A stretch of DNA of 64,000 bases, taken from NCBI RefSeq assembly GCF_039522165.1, contig NZ_BAAADE010000001.1:744001-808000 (forward strand). Direction: 5' to 3'. The number at the start of each line of letters is the position of its first letter. Position 1 is the first letter of the stretch. This DNA is from Paenochrobactrum glaciei. GTDB lineage: Bacteria; Pseudomonadota; Alphaproteobacteria; Rhizobiales; Rhizobiaceae. Below, in pieces: positions 8,743 through 17,209 of this stretch. The notes under the pieces were generated by a model. The model ran no database searches. It was given only the letters and a program-made list of their open reading frames with translations, and was not told the DNA's origin. Both the position numbers and the translations under genes were made by a program.

Positions 8743-11052
8743 ATGCGTATCGTCTGCATCGGCGGTGGTCCGGCAGGGCTGTATTTTGCACTTTTGATGA
8801 AGAAACTGCACCCCGAACATCATATTCGTGTGGTTGAGCGCAACCGCCCTTATGATACATTCGGCTGGGGGGTGGTGTTTTCTGATGCGACCATGGAATC
8901 CATGCAGGAATGGGACACGAAAAGCGCCAATGAAATTCAGGATGCTTTCAACCATTGGGACGATATTGAGGTGCTTTTCAAAGGCACCAGACAGCGCACA
9001 TCCGGCCATGGCTTTGTTGGGATCGGGCGCAAAAAACTGCTTAATATTTTGCAGCGCCGCTGTGAGGAACTGGGCGTCGAGCTTATTTTTGAAACCGAGG
9101 TTAACAGTGATCTCGATTATCCCGATGCTGATCTGATCATTGCCAGTGACGGCGTAAATTCTAAAATCCGCAATCATTATGTCGATATTTTCAAGCCGGA
9201 TATGCTGAAACGGCCAAACCGTTTTATCTGGCTCGGCACTGACAAACTCTATGATGCCTTTACTTTTGATTTCCGCAAAACCGATCACGGCTGGTTTCAG
9301 GCGCATATTTATAAGTTTGACGACCAGACCTCGACATTCATTATCGAAACCACCGAAGACACCTATCAGGCTTCCGGTTTTGACAAAATGGATCAGGATG
9401 AAGCCATCCACTTTTGTGAGAACCTGTTTGCAGAAGTGCTTGAAGGCGCATCGCTTAAAAGCAATGCCCGCCATCTGCGCGGCTCGGCATGGCTTAATTT
9501 CAACCGTCTGATTTGCGAAAAATGGAGCCATTTTAACGGCCAGTCGCATGTGGTACTGATGGGCGATGCAGCACATACCGCGCATTTTGCCATTGGCTCC
9601 GGCACCAAACTTGCCATTGATGATGCAATTGAACTGACCCGTCAGTTTGAAATTCATGGCCATGACAAAAGCCATATTCCGGCAGTGCTGGAAGATTACG
9701 AAGAAATCCGCCGCGTTGATGTGGCACGTATTCAAAATGCAGCACGCAATGCGATGGAGTGGTTTGAAGTGGTCGGCCACCGTTATGCCGACGTACTGGA
9801 ACCGGAACAATTTATGTATTCTATGCTGACCCGCTCGCAGCGTATCAGCCATGAAAACCTGCGTCTGCGCGATGCCACATGGCTGGAAAATTACGAGCGT
9901 TGGTTTGCCAAGCATGCAGGCCTTACCGTGACGGATGAGCGCGCATTGCCGCCGATGTTTACGCCTTATACGATGCGGGGCACAACACTGCCAAACCGCA
10001 TCGTAATGTCGCCGATGGCAATGTATTCGGCGGAAGATGGCCTGATCAATGATTTCCACATGGTGCATTTAGGCAGCCGTGCCATTGGTGGTGCGGGGTT
10101 GATTTTTGCCGAAATGACCTGCGTCTCACCCGATGCCCGCATCACGCCAGGCTGTCTGGGATTGTGGAATGACGAGCAGACCGAAGGCTGGAAACGCTTA
10201 GTCAATTTCATCCATCAAAACAGTTCGGCCAAGGTCGGCATTCAGCTTGGCCATGCAGGGCGTAAAGGTGCGACTAAAGTGGCGTGGGAAGGCATTGACC
10301 AACCGCTGGAAACTGGTGGCTGGCCGCTCTATTCCGCTTCGGCAATGCCTTATCTCACACATGGTGTCACCCCAAAGGCCATGGATCGCGCCGATATGGA
10401 CCGTGTTAAAGCCGACTTTATCGCCGCCACCAAACGCGCCGCTGAAACCGGTGCCGATTGGTTGGAGCTGCACGTTGCGCACGGCTATTTACTGGCAAGC
10501 TTCCTGTCGCCGCTGACCAATATCCGTGACGATGAATATGGTGGCAGCCACGCAAACCGTGCCCGCTATCCGCTGGAAGTGTTTGAAGCGGTGCGTGCCC
10601 ATTGGCCGGAAGACAAGCCTATTTCCGTGCGTCTTTCCTGCCATGACTGGGTGGAAGGCGGCAACACACCAGATGATGCTGCCATCTTTGCACAGATGTT
10701 CAAAGACGCCGGTGCGGATATGATTGACTGCTCCTCCGGCCAGACATCAAAGGCTGAAAAGCCGGTCTATGGCCGTCTGTTCCAGACACCGTTTTCCGAT
10801 AAAATCCGCAATGAAGTGGGCATTCCGACCATTGCTGTCGGTGCGATTTCCGAAGCTGATCACGCCAATTCCATTCTGGCAGCAGGGCGTGCCGATCTTT
10901 GTGCGGTAGCGCGTCCGCATCTGGCCGATAATGCATGGATTTTGCATGAAGCAGCCAAAATCGGCATTAAAAACATTCCTTGGCCGAAGCAATATTACAC
11001 GGCCAAATATCAGTATGAAGCCAATCTTGAACGAGCGGCGGCGCAAAAATAA
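8743..11052 (+). CDS. Aryl-CoA monooxygenase/reductase fusion (2-aminobenzoyl-CoA or salicylyl-CoA type)
   Basis: This 769-residue protein joins two flavoenzymes. Residues 1 to about 390 are a PHBH-like FAD monooxygenase with GGGPAG at the N-terminus and the second FAD motif GDAAHTAHF near 273. Residues about 405 to 769 are an old-yellow-enzyme reductase beginning at FTPYTMRG, with LHVAHGYLL near 576. The same order is known in 2-aminobenzoyl-CoA monooxygenase/reductase of Azoarcus evansii, which hydroxylates and then reduces the ring of the CoA thioester. Databases often name such fusions bifunctional salicylyl-CoA 5-hydroxylase/oxidoreductase. The ATG at 8743 is chosen because the FAD fold begins there and AGGGA precedes it; an in-frame codon at 8647 overlaps the promoter. 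It heads a six-gene operon. The exact substrate is uncertain. Confidence 0.9.
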   Translation: MRIVCIGGGPAGLYFALLMKKLHPEHHIRVVERNRPYDTFGWGVVFSDATMESMQEWDTKSANEIQDAFNHWDDIEVLFKGTRQRTSGHGFVGIGRKKLLNILQRRCEELGVELIFETEVNSDLDYPDADLIIASDGVNSKIRNHYVDIFKPDMLKRPNRFIWLGTDKLYDAFTFDFRKTDHGWFQAHIYKFDDQTSTFIIETTEDTYQASGFDKMDQDEAIHFCENLFAEVLEGASLKSNARHLRGSAWLNFNRLICEKWSHFNGQSHVVLMGDAAHTAHFAIGSGTKLAIDDAIELTRQFEIHGHDKSHIPAVLEDYEEIRRVDVARIQNAARNAMEWFEVVGHRYADVLEPEQFMYSMLTRSQRISHENLRLRDATWLENYERWFAKHAGLTVTDERALPPMFTPYTMRGTTLPNRIVMSPMAMYSAEDGLINDFHMVHLGSRAIGGAGLIFAEMTCVSPDARITPGCLGLWNDEQTEGWKRLVNFIHQNSSAKVGIQLGHAGRKGATKVAWEGIDQPLETGGWPLYSASAMPYLTHGVTPKAMDRADMDRVKADFIAATKRAAETGADWLELHVAHGYLLASFLSPLTNIRDDEYGGSHANRARYPLEVFEAVRAHWPEDKPISVRLSCHDWVEGGNTPDDAAIFAQMFKDAGADMIDCSSGQTSKAEKPVYGRLFQTPFSDKIRNEVGIPTIAVGAISEADHANSILAAGRADLCAVARPHLADNAWILHEAAKIGIKNIPWPKQYYTAKYQYEANLERAAAQK

Positions 11053-11066
11053 CAACAGGAAATGTC

Positions 11067-11849
11067 ATGCAAAAAGGTGAAGCCATGCTGAACGGCCATC
11101 ATGCATTGATCACCGGTGCCGGTTCGGGCATCGGTGAAGAAATTGCACGCCAGCTTCACGCGGCAGGCGCCAGGGTAACGCTGGCCGGACGCCGCAGCGA
11201 GCCACTGCAAAAGCTGGCTGAAGAGCTAGGCGAGAGCAGCTTTGCGCTTGGCAATTTTGATGTAACCTCTGCTGCCTCCATCAGTGCCGGACTTGCAAAA
11301 GCACGCGACCAGTTTGGCACTATTTCCATTCTTATCAACAATGCCGGACAAGCGCCTACCGCTCCTTTTGAAAAGATGAGCGACGAGCAATGGGACGAAA
11401 TAATCGCCGTTAATCTGACCAGTGTTTTCCGGCTGTCGCGTGCGGTGCTGCCGGATTTAAAACACTATGGCGAAGGGGCAAGGCTTATCAATATTGCCTC
11501 CACCGCAGGGCTTAAAGGCTATAGTTATGTTTCGGGCTATTGCGCGGCCAAACATGGGGTTATCGGCCTGACCCGTGCACTGGCACAGGAGCTCGCCAAA
11601 ACCGGCATCACCGTCAATGCGGTTTGCCCCGGCTTTACCGACACGCCGCTTATTCAGCAATCAATTGAGAATATCGTCAATATAACCGGACGCAGCCCGC
11701 AAGAAGCCTTGGCAACATTTACCCAAACCAATCCGCAAGGCCGTCTCATTCAGCCGCGGGAAGTTGCCAGTTGCGTTTTATGGCTTGTGAGCCCCGCCAG
11801 CGGTGCCATTAACGGGCAAGCTATCAGCGTCTCGGGAGGAGAAATATAA
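11067..11849 (+). CDS. Short-chain dehydrogenase/reductase
   Basis: This is a classical SDR of about 255-260 residues. It shows the NAD(P) motif GAGSGIG, the NNAG structural motif and the catalytic Tyr-Lys as YCAAK. It ends NGQAISVSGGEI, like 3-hydroxyacyl-CoA or ring-alcohol dehydrogenases. Two starts are possible. ATG 11067 has AGGA six bases upstream; ATG 11085 has AGGTGA and gives the more usual short N-terminus (MLNGHHALITG). As second gene of the ring-degradation operon, 14 bases after the fusion enzyme, it may reduce or oxidise the ring carbonyl made by the first enzyme. That role is inferred. Confidence 0.88.
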   Translation: MQKGEAMLNGHHALITGAGSGIGEEIARQLHAAGARVTLAGRRSEPLQKLAEELGESSFALGNFDVTSAASISAGLAKARDQFGTISILINNAGQAPTAPFEKMSDEQWDEIIAVNLTSVFRLSRAVLPDLKHYGEGARLINIASTAGLKGYSYVSGYCAAKHGVIGLTRALAQELAKTGITVNAVCPGFTDTPLIQQSIENIVNITGRSPQEALATFTQTNPQGRLIQPREVASCVLWLVSPASGAINGQAISVSGGEI

Positions 11850-11851
11850 TC

Positions 11852-12700
11852 ATGGTTACAACAAGCAGTATGGGCGCGATGCAAAAGCCTTTTAAAGACT
11901 ATACGCCTAAGCATTTTCTGTGGTCGGTCAGTGATGATGGGCGCGTGGCGACATTGACCCTTAACCGGCCGGAGCGCAAAAACCCGCTGACTTTTGAAAG
12001 CTATGCCGAGATGCGCGATTTATTTCGTGATCTGGTCTATGCCAGCGATATTCGCACGGTTATTTTAAAGGGATCGGGTGGCAATTTCTGTTCCGGCGGT
12101 GATGTGTTTGAAATCATCGAGCCACTGACCAAAATGACCATGCCCGATCTGTTGGCCTTTACCCGCATGACTGGCGATCTCGTCAAAGCGATGCGTAATT
12201 GCCCGCAGCAAATTATTGCCTCTGTTGATGGGGTTTGTGCCGGTGCCGGTGCGATACTTGCCATGGCCGCAGACTTGCGTCTCGCCACCCCAGAAGCAAA
12301 AACTGCATTTCTGTTTACCCGTGTTGGCTTAGCCGGTGCAGATATGGGTGCTTGCGGAATTCTGCCGCGGCTGATTGGTCAGGGACGCGCCGCCGAACTG
12401 CTTTATACCGGACGCTCGATGAGCGCGACGGAAGGCGAAACATGGGGCTTTTATAATGGGCTTCATGCACAAGAAGAGCTGGACGCGGCAGCTGAAAAGC
12501 TTGCCCGCACCATTGCTGACGGCCCGTGGTTTGCCCATGGCATGACCAAAAACATGCTCAATCAGGAATGGTCGATGGGCTTGAATGAATTGCTGGAAGC
12601 CGAAGCTCAGGCGCAAGCCATCTGCATGGCCACAAAGGATTTTACCCGCGCCTTTGAAGCTTTTGCCAATAAGCAACGACCTCATTTTGAAGGAAATTAA
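11852..12700 (+). CDS. Crotonase-fold enzyme lacking the hydratase glutamates
   Basis: This 282-residue protein has the crotonase fold, with the oxyanion-hole segments GSGGNFCSGGD and DGVCAGAGA. The two catalytic Glu of enoyl-CoA hydratase are not conserved: the first position is Ile135 and the second Arg157. An Asp (Asp164 in GLAGADMGA) sits where MenB and related crotonases, including dehalogenases and BadI-type ring hydrolases, carry theirs. So ordinary hydration is unlikely, and hydrolysis or ring opening of a beta-keto thioester is plausible. GGAGGAG lies ten bases before the ATG. It starts two bases after the SDR stop, inside the same operon. Confidence 0.85.
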   Translation: MVTTSSMGAMQKPFKDYTPKHFLWSVSDDGRVATLTLNRPERKNPLTFESYAEMRDLFRDLVYASDIRTVILKGSGGNFCSGGDVFEIIEPLTKMTMPDLLAFTRMTGDLVKAMRNCPQQIIASVDGVCAGAGAILAMAADLRLATPEAKTAFLFTRVGLAGADMGACGILPRLIGQGRAAELLYTGRSMSATEGETWGFYNGLHAQEELDAAAEKLARTIADGPWFAHGMTKNMLNQEWSMGLNELLEAEAQAQAICMATKDFTRAFEAFANKQRPHFEGN

Positions 12701-12704
12701 GGCG

Positions 12705-13874
12705 ATGGATAAAACCAGCCTTTCCCCTTCAACTGACCATTTAGAATGGCCGTTCTTTAATGAAAGCCATAAGGCTATTCACGCGCAATTCCATGGCTTT
12801 GCCACCAGTGGCGCGCTTGATGATGTCAATCATGAAGATACCGACAACAGCTGCCGTAAACTGGTGAGACAACTTGGCGAAGCCGGGCTTTTAGCCATTG
12901 CGACAGGCAATGCAGGGAAGAGCGAAATTGATTCCCGTGCTGTATGTCTCGCACGCGAAACACTGGCCTGGCATGATGGCTTGGCGGATTTTGCCTTTGC
13001 CATGCAAGGGCTTGGAACCGGCGCCATCGGCCTTGCCGGTTCAGATCAATTGAAACAAGACGTCTTGCCAAAAGTCACCAGCGGTGAATGGATTGCGGGC
13101 TTTGCACTTTCGGAAGAAGAGGCTGGCTCTGATGTTGCAGCCATGCAATGCTCCGCCACCCGTGAAGGCGACTATTATGTGCTGAACGGCGAAAAAACAT
13201 GGATTTCCAATGGCGGCATTGCCGATGTCTATACGCTTTTTGCCAGAACCGGCGAAGCACCGGGCACAAGAGGCATTTCAGCTTTTGTCGTCTATGCCAC
13301 TGATCCGGGTTTTTCTGTCACCAAGCGCATTGATGTGATCGCGCCGCATCCATTAGCAACCATCCGTTTTGACAATTGCCGCATTCCGGCCAACCGATTG
13401 CTGGGCAATGCCGGTGAAGGCTTTAAAATTGCCATGCGCACGCTCGATATTTTCCGTGCGTCTGTTGCTGCTGCCTCATTGGGCTTTGCCCGCCGTGCCT
13501 TGGATGAAGCGCTTCACCACGCCAAAAACCGCAATATGTTTGGCGCGAAACTCATCGATTTACAGCTCACCCAAGCAGCGCTGGGCGATATGGCAACCGA
13601 CATTGATGCGGCAGCCCTCCTCACCTATCGCGCGGCATGGCGGCGCGATGTGCAAAAGCTCCCCACCACCCGTGAAGCGGCAATGGCAAAAATGCAGGCT
13701 TCTGAAATGGCGCAACAGGTGATTGACCGCGCCGTACAGATGTTTGGCGGGCGCGGGGTCGCACGCGGTGAAGTGGTTGAAAGCCTCTATCGCGAAATAC
13801 GAGCTTTGCGCATTTATGAAGGGGCGACCGAGGTGCAAAAACTCATCATCGCCCGCGAATTGATAAAAGCCTAA
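12705..13874 (+). CDS. Acyl-CoA dehydrogenase
   Basis: This 389-residue flavoenzyme introduces a trans-2 double bond into an acyl-CoA. It carries the FAD-contact motif FALSEEEAGSD and WISNGG, and near the C-terminus RIYEGATEVQ, where the Glu of YEG is the usual catalytic base. The ATG at 12705 is chosen because it follows the crotonase stop by four bases; upstream in-frame codons lie inside that gene. It fits the step after ring opening, when the resulting dicarboxyl-CoA enters beta-oxidation. The substrate is not determined. Confidence 0.93.
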   Translation: MDKTSLSPSTDHLEWPFFNESHKAIHAQFHGFATSGALDDVNHEDTDNSCRKLVRQLGEAGLLAIATGNAGKSEIDSRAVCLARETLAWHDGLADFAFAMQGLGTGAIGLAGSDQLKQDVLPKVTSGEWIAGFALSEEEAGSDVAAMQCSATREGDYYVLNGEKTWISNGGIADVYTLFARTGEAPGTRGISAFVVYATDPGFSVTKRIDVIAPHPLATIRFDNCRIPANRLLGNAGEGFKIAMRTLDIFRASVAAASLGFARRALDEALHHAKNRNMFGAKLIDLQLTQAALGDMATDIDAAALLTYRAAWRRDVQKLPTTREAAMAKMQASEMAQQVIDRAVQMFGGRGVARGEVVESLYREIRALRIYEGATEVQKLIIARELIKA

Positions 13875-13946
13875 AAACTTAAACCTGCTCGCATGAGCGC
13901 CGACCAATCATTGGCCGTGAAGGCTCTTAATTTATCCGGAGTAGAT

Positions 13947-14342
13947 ATGAAAAAAATCTTGCAACCTGAAGGTTGGGCAGCACCAATCGGCTATGCCAAT
14001 GGCATCGAAGCCAAGGGACGCACCATTTTTGTCGGCGGACAAATCGGCTGGAACGGTCAATGCGAATTTGAAACCGATGATTTTGTCGGTCAAGTGCGCC
14101 AAACTTTGCAAAATATCGTCGATGTATTGGCGGTGGCCGGTGCAGGGCCTGAACATCTGACCTCGATGACATGGTATTTTATCGACAAGAAAGAATATCT
14201 CGACAATATGAAAGGCATTGGCCAAGCCTATCGTGAGGTGATCGGCAAAAACTTTCCGGCCATGGCCGCCATGCAGGTGGTGGCGCTCATTGAAGACCGC
14301 GCAAAAATCGAAATTCAGGCAACTGCGGTTATTCCTGAGTAA
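13947..14342 (+). CDS. RidA/YjgF-family protein without the RidA arginine
   Basis: This 131-residue protein has the chorismate-mutase-like fold of RidA/YjgF and the C-terminal signature FPAMAAMQVVAL. RidA deaminases use an Arg (Arg105 of E. coli, in FPARS) to hold the substrate carboxylate. Here that residue is Met106, so it belongs to a non-RidA Rid subgroup. The ATG at 13947 is preferred because GGAG lies upstream and the length then matches the family; an ATG at 13893 would add 18 residues. Within this operon a role in hydrolysing an enamine or imine of an aryl-CoA is plausible. Loss of the Arg would make sense because the carboxyl is then a thioester. That argument is inference. Confidence 0.85.
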   Translation: MKKILQPEGWAAPIGYANGIEAKGRTIFVGGQIGWNGQCEFETDDFVGQVRQTLQNIVDVLAVAGAGPEHLTSMTWYFIDKKEYLDNMKGIGQAYREVIGKNFPAMAAMQVVALIEDRAKIEIQATAVIPE

Positions 14343-14366
14343 GCCCAATTGACGAAAGGCTGCCTG

Positions 14367-16331
14367 ATGACGAGCTCCCATCCAAGCACAGAATTTTCCG
14401 ATACAATCAGCGCGATTGTTGAAAATCATGTCATGCTGATTACCATCAACAACCCACCGGTTAACGCAATCAGCGCCTCGGTAAGACAGGGTTTGATGGC
14501 AGCTTTGGATCAGGCAGCAACATCAGACATCATTCAAGGTGTAGTGATAACCGGCGCTGGCAGCACATTTGTTGCCGGTGCCGATATTAAAGAATTTGGG
14601 CAGCCCGTCACCGAGCCAACTCTGCCGCAAGTGACTGAGCGTCTGGCAAATTTTAATAAAACCATCATTGCCGCCGTCAATGGGGCGGCTTTGGGCGGCG
14701 GGGCTGAAATTGCCATTGCCTGTCATGGCCGTGTGGCCAGTGGAAAAAGTAGTTTTGGGATGCCGGAGGTGAAGCTCGGTCTGGTGCCCGGCGCTGGCGG
14801 CACACAACGTCTGCCGCGCCTGATTGCGGCTGACCTAGCACTTGATATAATCGGCACCGGCCGCACGCTTAAAAGCACTGAAAGCTTGGCAGCCGGACTG
14901 ATTGATGAACTTACAGATGAAGACAACCTGATAGTGTGCGCAAAAAATGCAAGCCTCAAACCAGCAGCAAAGCGCGTGACACCGCACTATGATGCACAAA
15001 AATTCGCCAATATTAAAACCGGTATTTTGCGTAAAAGCCGCGGACAAAATGCACCATTAAAGGCAGTTGAGCTGGTGGAACTCAGCCAACAGCTCGATTT
15101 AAGCCAAGGCTTGGGCCAAGAGCGACAAATCTTCCTGCAATTACGCGACAGTGATGAAGCTAAAGCACTGCGCCATGTTTTCTTTGCTGAGCGTACCGCT
15201 AAAAAACCCGCAATGCTGGAAGGTGTAAGCCCGGAAGATATTAAAATTTTAGGTGTTGTCGGCATGGGGCTGATGGGCTCCGGCATCATCGTCTCAGCAC
15301 TCAATGCCGGTTATCAGGTGATCGGCGTTGAACAAACAGAAGAAGCAGCGCTCGCCGGACATCAGCGCATCTTGAATATTTTAGAGAAAAACCTGCAATC
15401 CGGCCGCTTGAATAGAGAAGGCTTTGAGCGTCAGAAAAAAGCGCTGATCATTGCCGGAACTCTGGAAAGCCTTGCACCTGCTGATCTTGTCATTGAAGCG
15501 GTATTTGATGATTTTGACGTCAAGGCAAAACTGTTTCAGGCACTGGATCAGATTGTGCGTGCCAGTGCCATCCTTGCCACCAATACCAGCTATTTAAACC
15601 CGAATGACATTGCCGCCGCCACAATTTATCCGCAGCGCGTTATCGGCATGCACTTCTTTTCGCCAGCCCATATTATGCGGTTGGTGGAAGTCATTCACAC
15701 CTCACATTCAAGCCTTGAGGCTGTTGCCAGTGGCTTTGCCGTCGCCAACAAGCTCAAAAAACTGCCGATTTTAAGCGGTGTCACTGAAGGCTTTATCGGC
15801 AACAGCATTTTCTCAGCCTATCGGCGCGAGGCAGAGTTTTTACTCGAAGACGGCGCTCTCCCGCATGAGATTGATGCGGCCTTGGAAGACTATGGTTTTG
15901 CCATGGGGCTTTTTGCCGTTTACGATATGGCCGGCCTGGAAATTGCCTGGGCAAAGCGCAAGCGCGAGGCGCTTAACCGTGATCCGCAATTGCGCTATGT
16001 CAAAATTGCCGATCAGCTTTGCGAGCTTGGGCGCTTTGGTCAAAAATCCGGTCTTGGCTGGTATCAATACACACAAGGCAAACGCGAAATTGATCCGGTC
16101 GTCACGGAACTCATTGCTGCTGCGCGCCGTGAAAAAAACATCACACCGCAAAGCTTTACCAAAGAGCAGATACAGGAACGCCTGCTGCAAGCAATGCAAG
16201 CCCAAGGCAATCTGTTGTTACAAACTGGCATTGCAGCCAGCGCCAGCGACATTGATCTGGTAATGATCAATGGCTACGGTTTTCCGTCCCATAAAGGCGG
16301 GCCAATGTTTGCCAGTGGCGCTTTTGATTAA
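14367..16331 (+). CDS. Enoyl-CoA hydratase / 3-hydroxyacyl-CoA dehydrogenase fusion (FadJ-like)
   Basis: This 654-residue protein combines an N-terminal crotonase domain with a 3-hydroxyacyl-CoA dehydrogenase. The hydratase part keeps both catalytic Glu (GGGAEIAIA and MPEVKLGLVPGAGG). The NAD-binding motif VGMGLMGSG begins near residue 300 and the catalytic His is in MHFFSPAH. It catalyses the hydration and oxidation steps of beta-oxidation. The ATG at 14367 has AAAGG seven bases upstream; a TTG at 14349 is also in frame. It is the last gene of the operon. No thiolase follows, so the final cleavage must come from elsewhere. Confidence 0.93.
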   Translation: MTSSHPSTEFSDTISAIVENHVMLITINNPPVNAISASVRQGLMAALDQAATSDIIQGVVITGAGSTFVAGADIKEFGQPVTEPTLPQVTERLANFNKTIIAAVNGAALGGGAEIAIACHGRVASGKSSFGMPEVKLGLVPGAGGTQRLPRLIAADLALDIIGTGRTLKSTESLAAGLIDELTDEDNLIVCAKNASLKPAAKRVTPHYDAQKFANIKTGILRKSRGQNAPLKAVELVELSQQLDLSQGLGQERQIFLQLRDSDEAKALRHVFFAERTAKKPAMLEGVSPEDIKILGVVGMGLMGSGIIVSALNAGYQVIGVEQTEEAALAGHQRILNILEKNLQSGRLNREGFERQKKALIIAGTLESLAPADLVIEAVFDDFDVKAKLFQALDQIVRASAILATNTSYLNPNDIAAATIYPQRVIGMHFFSPAHIMRLVEVIHTSHSSLEAVASGFAVANKLKKLPILSGVTEGFIGNSIFSAYRREAEFLLEDGALPHEIDAALEDYGFAMGLFAVYDMAGLEIAWAKRKREALNRDPQLRYVKIADQLCELGRFGQKSGLGWYQYTQGKREIDPVVTELIAAARREKNITPQSFTKEQIQERLLQAMQAQGNLLLQTGIAASASDIDLVMINGYGFPSHKGGPMFASGAFD

Positions 16332-16444
16332 TCACCTGCTTTAAACAATTTTATGCCCAAAGTGACAAACTCACTCATTGCGCGTTTACTTTTATGCTTT
16401 ATTGGGTGAAATAATTCTATTTCAGCCGATACAGGGATCATATC

Positions 16445-17149
16445 ATGGCCAATAATGCGCAAATACCTGAAGGGGAAGCTTCATCCCGCGACCCGTATAA
16501 GGATCGCAAAAGCCTTGAATTTTCATTTCGGGCCAAACGCTTCGAGCATATCCGTAAATTAATTGAAGCAGCGCTAGCTGAAAAAGAGAAAGTCGAAATT
16601 CTTGATCTCGGCGGCTCGGAAAAATATTGGCTGATCGGTGAAGATTTCATCAATCAATATCGTGACCGCTTGCATTTCACTCTGATCAACCCAGAAAAGC
16701 AGGAAGAAAAGAATACTGATCTTTTCACCTTCATGATCGGTGATGCGACGGCACCTGATCTGTTTGCCGGTCAAAGCTTTGACATTGTTCACTCCAACTC
16801 AGTCATAGAACACGTGGGCGATTGGGATGCTATCACCCGTTTTGCCGAAAACACCCGCCGCTTAGGCAAGCGTTATTATATGCAGACACCCAATTACTGG
16901 TTTGCCTATGAACCGCATTTCCGCTTTATCGGTTTCCATTGGCTGCCGGTTACTGTCCGCGTTTGGCTGATGACTAAAATGCGCCTTGGTTTTTTCCCGC
17001 GCATGGAAAGTGCTGAAGAAGCACGCGAGCATGTAGAATCTATCCGCCTACTGAATAAAAAACAGGTCGAACGCCTCTTTCCAGATGCCAAGATTGAGTA
17101 TGAAATGATTGCTGGTATGGCCAAGTCAATCATGGCTATACGTGGCTAA
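16445..17149 (+). CDS. Class I SAM-dependent methyltransferase, function unknown
   Basis: This 234-residue protein has the layout of a Rossmann-fold methyltransferase. EILDLGGS is the SAM-binding glycine loop near residue 50, and FDIVHSNSVIEHVGDW is motif III-IV with the HSNSVIEH turn common in small-molecule methyltransferases. The C-terminal half is rich in aromatic residues and may sit on the membrane or bind a lipid or sugar substrate. It is separated from the operon before it by 113 bases and is followed by its own terminator. The substrate cannot be inferred. Confidence 0.75.
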   Translation: MANNAQIPEGEASSRDPYKDRKSLEFSFRAKRFEHIRKLIEAALAEKEKVEILDLGGSEKYWLIGEDFINQYRDRLHFTLINPEKQEEKNTDLFTFMIGDATAPDLFAGQSFDIVHSNSVIEHVGDWDAITRFAENTRRLGKRYYMQTPNYWFAYEPHFRFIGFHWLPVTVRVWLMTKMRLGFFPRMESAEEAREHVESIRLLNKKQVERLFPDAKIEYEMIAGMAKSIMAIRG

Positions 17150-17170
17150 TCCTAAGTAATAAAGCGCATC

Positions 17171-17204
17171 AAAATGCCACTAGATTACATTCTAGTGGCA
17201 TTTT
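17171..17204. terminator. Bidirectional terminator between methyltransferase and MATE gene
   Basis: AAAATGCCACTAGA (17171-17184) pairs perfectly with TCTAGTGGCATTTT (17191-17204), a 14-bp stem with a 6-base loop and T-runs in both directions. Confidence 0.92.
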
Positions 17205-17209
17205 TTCTA

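Noticed and set aside
8683..10068. Long minus-strand frame of 461 codons
   Set aside because: It lies fully opposite the monooxygenase/reductase fusion, has no family motifs and only reflects its codon bias.
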